Assembly (NCBI GenBank): GCA_012512865.1
Contig: JAAZDH010000107.1
Location: forward strand, 1 to 6,924
Direction of reading: 5' to 3'
Length of the DNA stretch: 6,924 bases
Origin: Clostridiaceae bacterium
Lineage (GTDB): Bacteria > Bacillota > Clostridia > Acetivibrionales > DUMC01
A model generated the notes under the pieces. It was not told the origin of the DNA, did no database searches, and saw only the letters and a list, made by a program, of their open reading frames with translations. Each line of letters starts with the position of its first letter. Positions within the stretch are counted from its first letter, which is position 1. Both the position numbers and the translations under genes were made by a program. Positions 1-4,490 of this stretch are shown one piece after another.

Positions 1-2
1 AG

Positions 3-470
3 CTGAAACAGGCAAACCAGGAAGAGAAATTTGAAGAAGTATTAAAAGAGATTCCAAGGGTAAGGGCCGATTTTGGTTATCCACCCCTGGTAACGCCGAC
101 CAGCCAGATAGTTGGTACGCAAGCTGTATTGAATGTTATAAGCGGTGAAAGGTACAAGATGGTTCCAAAAGAATCAAAGGCATTGGTTAAAGGAGAATAT
201 GGCAAGACACCTGCGCCAATACCAAAAGAAATCCAGGACTTGATACTCAAAGGGGAAGAGCCTATCACATGCAGGCCGGCGGACCTCATAGAGCCCGAGC
301 TGGAAAAAATCAAGGAAAAAATGAAGGAATACATGGAACAGGAAGAAGATGTTTTATCATATGCTCTTTTCCCGCAAGTGGCTGAAACATATTTCAAGCA
401 CAGGCAAGCCCAAAAGTATAGAATTGACAGCAACCTGGTTGATTTTGAAAACCAGACCCATCCCGTATAA
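3..470 (+). CDS. oadA: Carboxyltransferase alpha subunit, OadA/PycB type (3' end only)
   Basis: This is the last 155 codons of a gene whose start lies outside the window. The reading frame is open from base 3 to the TAA at 468-470. The protein is the C-terminal part of the carboxyltransferase subunit of oxaloacetate decarboxylase or pyruvate carboxylase subunit B. In the family this subunit moves a carboxyl group between carboxybiotin and pyruvate or oxaloacetate. The recognisable stretch is GYPPLVTPTSQIVGTQAV followed by SGERYKMVPKE and GKTPAPIP, conserved in the PYC_OADA C-terminal domain. The protein ends at ENQTHPV with no biotin-attachment domain (no AMKM motif), so the biotin carrier must be a separate protein, probably encoded nearby outside the window. 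The catalytic TIM barrel is also outside. OadA and PycB cannot be told apart from this part alone; the family call is solid. Confidence 0.9.
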   Translation: MKQANQEEKFEEVLKEIPRVRADFGYPPLVTPTSQIVGTQAVLNVISGERYKMVPKESKALVKGEYGKTPAPIPKEIQDLILKGEEPITCRPADLIEPELEKIKEKMKEYMEQEEDVLSYALFPQVAETYFKHRQAQKYRIDSNLVDFENQTHPV

Positions 471-513
471 ATAATAAGTTTGCAAAAAATGTATAAAGGC
501 GGGGGAATAGTTA

Positions 514-1413
514 TTGGATAACCAGCAGCATGATATATTAAAAGAAATCCAAAAGATGTATAAAAGCAAGGGATTTAGCAAAGGGCACAGAATAATTGCA
601 GATTATATAATCCGCAATTATGACAAGGTTGCTTTCATGAGCGCGGCAAAACTAGGGCAAATACTTGGTTTGAGCGGTTCCACCGTGGTGAGGTTTGCTG
701 CAAGATTGGGGTTCAATGGCTATCCTGAACTACAGAAGGTATTACAGGATTTAGTTAAGAGTAAATTAACATCCGTAGAAAGAATAGCCATATCATCCAT
801 CAGGTTAAACGAGGGAAATGTGCTAAAAAGCGTACTCCACTCGGATATGGAAAAAATAAAAATGACGCTTGACGAGATTGATGAGGAGTCGTTTAACAAT
901 ATCGTGGAATCGATATTAAAAGCACGCAGGATATATATACTGGGTGTAAGGAGCTCTGCAGCCCTTGCAAGTTTCCTCGGGTTTTATTTCAACTTGATAT
1001 TTTCCAGCGTAAGGCTTGTTCATACTACCAGCGTTAGTGAAATGTTCGAGCAAATTGTAAGGGCCTCGGAGGGCGATGTGGTTATCGGCATCAGCTTTCC
1101 AAGATATTCAAAAAGGACTATCAAGGCAATGCAATTTGCCAGGAGTACGGGAGCAACGGTAATAGCAATAACAGATAACAAGAAATCTCCAATAGCATCA
1201 ATTGCAAACTATTCACTTCTTGCGAGGAGTGATATGGCCTCTTTCGTTGATTCCCTGGTGGCTCCTTTAAGTGTTATAAACGCGCTTATTGTAGCCATAG
1301 GAATGAAAAAACAGGATGAAATATATGAAATATTTAACAAGTTGGAAGCAATATGGGATGAATACCAGGTTTATGAGAAATACGAGGATATAATAAAAAA
1401 CCCGTTGGATTAA
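514..1413 (+). CDS. RpiR-family transcriptional regulator (HTH + SIS domain)
   Basis: A 299-residue DNA-binding regulator of the RpiR family, whose members usually sense phosphosugars. The N-terminal HTH domain covers residues 10-80; its recognition region is SAAKLGQILGLSGSTVVRFA (43-62), followed by RLGFNGYPELQ, a family hallmark. The SIS sugar-phosphate-binding domain covers about 128-260: it begins ARRIYILGVRSSAALASF (137-154) and includes GDVVIGISFPRYSKRT and the strand ending VIAITDNKKSPIA. Length is normal for the family. The start is TTG, preceded by GGCGGGGG at 498-505, 8 bases away; the first in-frame ATG (556) would still leave the HTH intact but has no better site. It lies 43 bases after the carboxyltransferase gene and could control it, but nothing in the sequence shows its target or ligand. 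After the TAA the same frame stays open for another 34 codons through a 12-bp repeat array. Confidence 0.93.
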   Translation: MDNQQHDILKEIQKMYKSKGFSKGHRIIADYIIRNYDKVAFMSAAKLGQILGLSGSTVVRFAARLGFNGYPELQKVLQDLVKSKLTSVERIAISSIRLNEGNVLKSVLHSDMEKIKMTLDEIDEESFNNIVESILKARRIYILGVRSSAALASFLGFYFNLIFSSVRLVHTTSVSEMFEQIVRASEGDVVIGISFPRYSKRTIKAMQFARSTGATVIAITDNKKSPIASIANYSLLARSDMASFVDSLVAPLSVINALIVAIGMKKQDEIYEIFNKLEAIWDEYQVYEKYEDIIKNPLD

Positions 1414-1509
1414 GCATTGAATCAAGCAATGGATAAAACGATGGGTAAAACAATAGGTAAAGCAATAGATAAAGAAATAGATAAAGAAATAGATGAAGCG
1501 ATGAGTCAA
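1414..1509 (+). repeat. 12-bp tandem repeat array, 8 degenerate units
   Basis: Eight consecutive 12-base units start at the base after the rpiR stop codon. The consensus is GCAATAGATAAA. Units start at 1414, 1426, 1438, 1450, 1462, 1474, 1486 and 1498 and match the consensus at 8, 11, 8, 10, 12, 11, 10 and 7 of 12 positions. The central copies are best and the edges most decayed, as in an ageing slippage array. There are no indels, so the phase is kept. The remainder of the gap, 1510-1572, is AT-rich with no clear structure apart from the ribosome binding site of the next gene. Confidence 0.85.
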
Positions 1510-1572
1510 ATTGGATAGTTAATTATAATCGATTGAGTAATGGGGGATAAGAACGGGTAACGGAGAATAATA

Positions 1573-2082
1573 ATGGTGTTAAAGAAAGTAGAGCAAATAA
1601 AGGAAAAGTCAAGGAGGACAATAAGAAATAAAATTTTGGGAATTAATGCGGAAAGGATGCTTTTCATTTCCTTCATGACTTTTTTCATATTGCTTATTAT
1701 GGCCCAAATAATATTGGTAATTCCCGGGTTGACAGAAAATATGAATCTAAATATGCATACGGAAGGCACACCATTGAAAAACGAGGAATATTTATTCAGC
1801 CACGGGGAATTGACGCTTAAATTACTGGGAAAAGGTACGGGCAAAGATGTCAAAATCCTAGTAAACGGGGAAGAAAAAGATGCCTTTACAAATAGTGAAA
1901 AAACAATAAAAGTGAAATATGGCGATGTAATAGAAATTGACAATACTAAATCAAGCGATTATGTTGAGATTGAAATTGTTTCAAAAAGCAACAATATAAT
2001 GACAGCTTATGTAGGCCAAAAATTCCGTATAAAAAAGGAAGTTAAAAAGATTATGAAAGTAAGAATACAAAATAATTTATAA
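1573..2082 (+). CDS. Single-pass membrane protein of unknown function
   Basis: I do not recognise this 169-residue protein as a named family. Residues 1-28 are strongly basic (MVLKKVEQIKEKSRR and on), residues 29-52 form one hydrophobic membrane segment (LFISFMTFFILLIMAQIILV), and the remaining 115 residues are hydrophilic and probably beta-rich. By the positive-inside rule the N terminus is cytoplasmic and the large C-terminal domain is outside. There is no lipobox and no obvious signal peptidase site, so it is probably a membrane anchor. The outer domain contains DVKILVNGEEKDAF and VKYGDVIEID, a pattern like small beta-sandwich domains. The ATG has GGAG at 1562-1565, 7 bases upstream. It lies 22 bases before the hutP-like gene and is probably cotranscribed with it. 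The gene is real on start, RBS, topology and spacing; no function can be given. Confidence 0.78.
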   Translation: MVLKKVEQIKEKSRRTIRNKILGINAERMLFISFMTFFILLIMAQIILVIPGLTENMNLNMHTEGTPLKNEEYLFSHGELTLKLLGKGTGKDVKILVNGEEKDAFTNSEKTIKVKYGDVIEIDNTKSSDYVEIEIVSKSNNIMTAYVGQKFRIKKEVKKIMKVRIQNNL

Positions 2083-2083
2083 C

Positions 2084-2090
2084 GAGGAGT
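2084..2090 (+). promoter_or_regulatory. Ribosome binding site with long spacing (hutP-like gene)
   Basis: GAGGAGT is the best Shine-Dalgarno match before the hutP-like gene, but it ends 14 bases before the ATG at 2105, longer than the usual 5-10. No in-frame ATG, GTG or TTG lies closer: the codons between read Tyr-Asn-Thr-Gly-Thr. A weak GGGA at 2099-2102 is too close to the start. Translation may be inefficient or controlled here. Confidence 0.45.
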
Positions 2091-2104
2091 ATAATACTGG
2101 GACC

Positions 2105-2530
2105 ATGGAGAACATTACTGGACAATACGGTAGCAAGGAAATTGCCGTTGCTGCCATTAAAATGGCATTAACCGCGGATAGGCAGGAAGAAAAACAGGTC
2201 CAACAAGTGTTTTTAAAAATGGGGATACGCACTGCAGCTGTTGATTACGGAGGAGAGTTTATTAATTCTGTTATGAAAATTATTGAAAGGGCCGTAGTAT
2301 CCTCCAAGCGGGAAGGTGTTATACAAAGCAGCCATTCCGAGGAAGGGGCCGTTGCCGGGGCGACAAGGGAAGCCATATCCCAAATCATGCCAAAAGCCGT
2401 GGGTTTGAATGTTGGAGGGAAAATCGGCATTGCCCGTTACGGTGACCACGTAAGTGTGGCAATATTTTTCGGGATTGGCCTTTTGCACTTGAATGAAGTT
2501 GCCATCGGGCTGGGACACAGGGCCGTTTAA
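2105..2530 (+). CDS. HutP-family protein
   Basis: A 141-residue protein of the HutP family. In Bacillus subtilis, HutP is a hexameric, L-histidine- and Mg2+-dependent RNA-binding antiterminator that recognises NAG triplets in the hut leader. Family features here are the helix around SSKREGVIQSSHSEEGAVAGATREAI (residues 66-91, quoted in part), the central GLNVGGKIGIARYG (100-113), the strand VSVAIFFGIG (116-125) and the C-terminal NEVAIGLGHRAV. Length is close to B. subtilis HutP. By eye, against the B. subtilis protein from memory, the metal-binding histidines 73 and 77 align with Gly81 and Gly85, so ligand and metal binding may differ; histidines remain at 77, 115, 128 and 138. No histidine-utilisation genes are adjacent. 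It sits between the membrane protein and chorismate mutase, 20 bases before the latter. Family membership is likely; function is unproven. Confidence 0.85.
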   Translation: MENITGQYGSKEIAVAAIKMALTADRQEEKQVQQVFLKMGIRTAAVDYGGEFINSVMKIIERAVVSSKREGVIQSSHSEEGAVAGATREAISQIMPKAVGLNVGGKIGIARYGDHVSVAIFFGIGLLHLNEVAIGLGHRAV

Positions 2531-2550
2531 AAGTGAAAGGATGATTTGCT

Positions 2551-2925
2551 TTGCCTGTAAGAGCCATAAGGGGCGCTATAACAATTGATAATAATACTGC
2601 TGACGAAATACTGGGAGAAACAAAGAACCTGTTGAAAAGAATCGTTGAAGTTAACAATATAGGAAAAAATGATATAATAAGCGTAATATTCACGGCAACT
2701 AGGGATGTTAATGCCATATATCCCGCAGTAGCCGCAAGGGAAATGGGATGGACGGATATTGCATTAATGTGCACAAATGAAATGGAAGTGCCGGGCAGCT
2801 TAAGGATGTGCATAAGAGTGTTAATGCATGTAAACACGGATATTCCCAACGATAAAATAAAGCATGTATACTTGAAAGGCGCAAAAGTGTTAAGGCCGGA
2901 TCTGCAGAATAACAGGCAAACATAA
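2551..2925 (+). CDS. aroH: Chorismate mutase, monofunctional AroH type
   Basis: A 124-residue cytosolic enzyme that converts chorismate to prephenate, the branch point towards phenylalanine and tyrosine. It is the trimeric AroH type, not the helical AroQ type. It begins PVRAIRGAITI and carries the active-site residues known from the B. subtilis enzyme: Arg7, Tyr57 (Phe57 in B. subtilis), Arg63, Cys74, Glu77, Arg89, Tyr107 and Arg115. Those after residue 65 are one lower than in B. subtilis because one residue is missing before Trp67. Conserved motifs are ATRDVNAIYPA, CTNEMEVPGSL, CIRVLMHVNTD and HVYLKGAKVLRPDL. Length is standard, so the enzyme should be active. The start is TTG, with GAAAGG (2535-2540) 10 bases upstream. 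The gene follows the hutP-like gene by 20 bases and is probably in the same transcript. No feedback-regulatory ACT domain is attached. Confidence 0.96.
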   Translation: MPVRAIRGAITIDNNTADEILGETKNLLKRIVEVNNIGKNDIISVIFTATRDVNAIYPAVAAREMGWTDIALMCTNEMEVPGSLRMCIRVLMHVNTDIPNDKIKHVYLKGAKVLRPDLQNNRQT

Positions 2926-3002
2926 TGTAAATTATAATTATGGTTAAAACTATGGTTATTGTTGAAGTAATTATGTGGTTAATAAATGCATGGAAAAAGG
3001 AT

Positions 3003-3097
3003 GTGCAATGATGCAGGGTGTATGCAATAATACAGCAAATATGCAGTGATATACCAGATATGCTATGGTTCAGCAAATATGCAATGATACAGGAGGG
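3003..3097 (+). repeat. 19-bp tandem repeat array, 5 degenerate units
   Basis: Five head-to-tail 19-base units start at 3003, 3022, 3041, 3060 and 3079. The consensus is ATGCAATGATACAGCAAAT and the units match it at 13, 18, 15, 16 and 15 of 19 positions. No indels separate them. The last unit ends in AGGAGGG, the ribosome binding site of cmk. A possible decayed sixth unit (17 bases) lies at 2986-3002. Upstream, 2926-2985 is AT-rich with TATGGTTA at 2939-2946 and 2951-2958 and a variant, TATGTGGTTA, at 2972-2981, but no gene. Because 19 is not a multiple of 3, any reading of the array is not a repeated peptide. Confidence 0.85.
3091..3097 (+). promoter_or_regulatory. Ribosome binding site that fixes the cmk start
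   Basis: AGGAGGG is a near-perfect Shine-Dalgarno sequence, 10 bases before the ATG at 3108. It selects that ATG over an in-frame GTG at 3018, which would add 30 residues translated from the 19-bp repeat array before the normal Cmk N terminus. It lies inside the fifth repeat unit. Confidence 0.85.
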
Positions 3098-3107
3098 TTG
3101 CTTGCAA

Positions 3108-3779
3108 ATGATAAGTATTGCCATTGATGGGCCGGCAGGGGCCGGAAAAAGCACGGTTGCAAAAGCAGTTGCCGAGGAGTTGGGTATATTCTATCTTGAT
3201 ACGGGCGCAATGTACAGGACTGTTGCATTAAAAGCTATCAGGGGAGGTATAAGTACAACAGACAGGGAAAAATTGTCCAGTCTTGTTAATGACATTGATA
3301 TGAAAATAGCCTTTGAAGGAAAAGAACAGCACATGATATTGGATGGGGAAGATGTAACAGAGCTTATCAGGAGCCCTGAGATTTCCATAGGAGCTTCAAA
3401 TGTAAGTGCAATCCCGGAAGTGAGAATAAAAATGACCGAGCTTCAAAGGAAGTTTGCATCAGAAAACAATGTTGTCATGGAAGGCAGGGATATAGGCACC
3501 CATGTTCTTCCTGGGGCAACAATCAAAATATTCCTGGTGGCATCGGCGGAAAAAAGAGCCGAAAGAAGATACAAGCAGCTCTTGGAAAAGGGGGAGAAAA
3601 ATATTTCCCTTGAAGAAATAACAAAAGAAATAGAGTATAGGGATAAAAACGACAGCAGCAGGGAGTTCGCACCATTATTAAAGGCTGATGATGCAATAGA
3701 AATTGATACAACGGATTTGACAGTATACCAGGTTGCCAATAAAATAATGAATTATGTAAAGCAAAAAGTAGAGATATAA
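3108..3779 (+). CDS. cmk: Cytidylate kinase (CMP/dCMP kinase)
   Basis: A 223-residue cytosolic P-loop kinase that phosphorylates CMP and dCMP with ATP, feeding CTP and dCTP synthesis and recycling CMP released by RNA and lipid turnover. It opens ISIAIDGPAGAGKST, with the Walker A loop at residues 8-16 (Lys14). DTGAMYRTVALKA (31-43) is the nucleotide-binding segment after the P-loop. VVMEGRDIGTHVLPGA holds the conserved Arg-Asp, followed by the lid region ASAEKRAERRYKQL. YRDKNDSSREFAPLLKADDA and then IDTTDLT are C-terminal hallmarks of bacterial Cmk. Length is normal. The start is set by the strong ribosome binding site at 3091-3097. In many clostridia cmk sits near plsC and ispH, as here. A 19-bp array occupies its leader, and its 3' end contains a possible promoter for the next gene. 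Confidence 0.97.
   Translation: MISIAIDGPAGAGKSTVAKAVAEELGIFYLDTGAMYRTVALKAIRGGISTTDREKLSSLVNDIDMKIAFEGKEQHMILDGEDVTELIRSPEISIGASNVSAIPEVRIKMTELQRKFASENNVVMEGRDIGTHVLPGATIKIFLVASAEKRAERRYKQLLEKGEKNISLEEITKEIEYRDKNDSSREFAPLLKADDAIEIDTTDLTVYQVANKIMNYVKQKVEI
3717..3745 (+). promoter_or_regulatory. Possible sigma-A promoter within the 3' end of cmk
   Basis: TTGACA (3717-3722) is a perfect -35 match, and TAAAAT (3740-3745) matches the -10 consensus at 5 of 6 positions, with the ideal 17-base spacer. It lies in the last codons of cmk and would drive plsC and the IspH-S1 fusion. The match could be chance in AT-rich coding sequence, and it has no visible extended -10 TG motif. Confidence 0.4.
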
Positions 3780-3800
3780 TATTTTATATTATAATTATAA

Positions 3801-3873
3801 ACAGTTAAAGATAATACAGAAAGATAACACTCGAAAAGACAATACAATTAAAGGTAATATTGTTAAAGAGAGT
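3801..3873 (+). repeat. 15-bp tandem repeat array, 5 degenerate units
   Basis: Consecutive units start at 3801, 3816, 3829, 3844 and 3859. The consensus is ACAGTTAAAGATAAT. Matches are 15/15, 12/13 (this unit lacks two T), 10/15, 13/15 and 11/15. The array fills most of the gap between cmk and the acyltransferase gene, and its last unit overlaps a possible TTG start at 3860. Just before it, 3780-3800 is almost pure A and T. Confidence 0.7.
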
Positions 3874-3886
3874 TAAAGAGAAGTGG

Positions 3887-4489
3887 ATGGTATCAATGGA
3901 ACGGTTAGTGAGGCGATTATGTACTATCTTTTTTAAATTATTTTATAGGGTTGAGATTGTAGGTATTTCCAACGTTCCGCAAAAAGGCGGGGTAATCCTG
4001 TGCTCAAATCACCCCACATTAATGGACATGTTCTTTATAGCATACAAGATTAAACGCCTTGTCCATTACATGGCAAAGGAAGAATTGTTCAGGAATCCTG
4101 TATTAGCATATATATTGAGCAAACTGGGCGCTTTCCCGGTTAAGAGGGGCAAGGCTGATATAGAATCCATTAAAACGGCTATAAGGATGGTAAAAGAAGG
4201 GCACATTGTAGGCATACTCCCGGAGGGGACACGAACAGGAGTTGGCAATAAGAAGAAAGTTAAGCCAAAACCGGGGGTGGCACTGATTGCCACGAAAGTG
4301 AATGCACCTATAGTTCCTGTAGCGATATCAGGAAATTTTAAATTGTTCAGCAAGATTAAGATAGTATATGGGAAACCTATATACCTGGATGTTGACGAAG
4401 AGAAAAAATACTCCATGGACGAGTTAAAAACGATCAGCCAGAAAATAATGGATAAAATATATTCTTTAATGGGTACGGGGGAAAAATGA
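3887..4489 (+). CDS. plsC: 1-acyl-sn-glycerol-3-phosphate acyltransferase (PlsC family)
   Basis: A roughly 200-residue lysophospholipid acyltransferase acting at the inner face of the membrane, most likely acylating lysophosphatidic acid to phosphatidic acid. All four family blocks are present, numbered from the ATG at 3887: NHPTLMD with the catalytic HX4D pair His42 and Asp47; GAFPVKRGKAD (81-91); ILPEGTRT (110-117); and the APIVPVAIS segment (from 140). Helix-prone residues near the N terminus (LCTIFFKLFY) suggest membrane association. The start is uncertain: ATG 3887, ATG 3896 and TTG 3860 are in frame. TTG 3860 has AAAGG 5 bases upstream, but its first nine residues come from repeat sequence and exceed the usual N terminus. 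The next gene starts two bases after this stop, so the two are coupled. Acyl preference cannot be read from the sequence. Confidence 0.9.
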   Translation: MVSMERLVRRLCTIFFKLFYRVEIVGISNVPQKGGVILCSNHPTLMDMFFIAYKIKRLVHYMAKEELFRNPVLAYILSKLGAFPVKRGKADIESIKTAIRMVKEGHIVGILPEGTRTGVGNKKKVKPKPGVALIATKVNAPIVPVAISGNFKLFSKIKIVYGKPIYLDVDEEKKYSMDELKTISQKIMDKIYSLMGTGEK

Positions 4490-4490
4490 A

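Noticed and set aside
424..471. Promoter for rpiR: TTGACA at 424-429, or TTGAAA at 445-450 with TATAAA at 466-471
   Set aside because: The first has no -10 at 16-18 bases; the second has a 15-base spacer, which is too short to call with confidence.
1267..1509. Minus-strand open frame with a repetitive Phe/Ile/Tyr-rich N-terminal part
   Set aside because: This is the reverse reading of the 12-bp array and the end of rpiR; no start signal or family features.
1429..1518. A 29-codon + strand reading frame of a four-residue repeat in the 12-bp array
   Set aside because: No ribosome binding site precedes the ATG, and the open frame is a by-product of the 12-base period. Kept as an observation on the array, not as a gene.
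1524..1529. TATAAT before the membrane-protein gene as a -10 element
   Set aside because: The sequence 17 bases upstream (ATGAGT, within the last repeat unit) does not resemble a -35 box.
2933..2938. TATAAT before cmk as a -10 element
   Set aside because: No acceptable -35 hexamer lies 16-18 bases upstream, and such hexamers are common in this AT-rich spacer.
3003..3097. CRISPR array
   Set aside because: Units are directly contiguous with no unique spacers, too short and too degenerate, and there are no cas genes nearby. The same applies to the 12- and 15-bp arrays.
3018..3107. GTG at 3018 as the start of cytidylate kinase, adding 30 residues
   Set aside because: The extension is translated from the 19-bp repeat array and precedes the normal Cmk N terminus; AGGAGGG at 3091-3097 clearly serves the ATG at 3108.
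3775..3793. Hairpin TATAATA-TTTTA-TATTATA at the end of cmk as a terminator
   Set aside because: The 7-bp stem is entirely A-T pairs and there is no U-tract following a stable GC stem; it is likely chance in AT-rich sequence.
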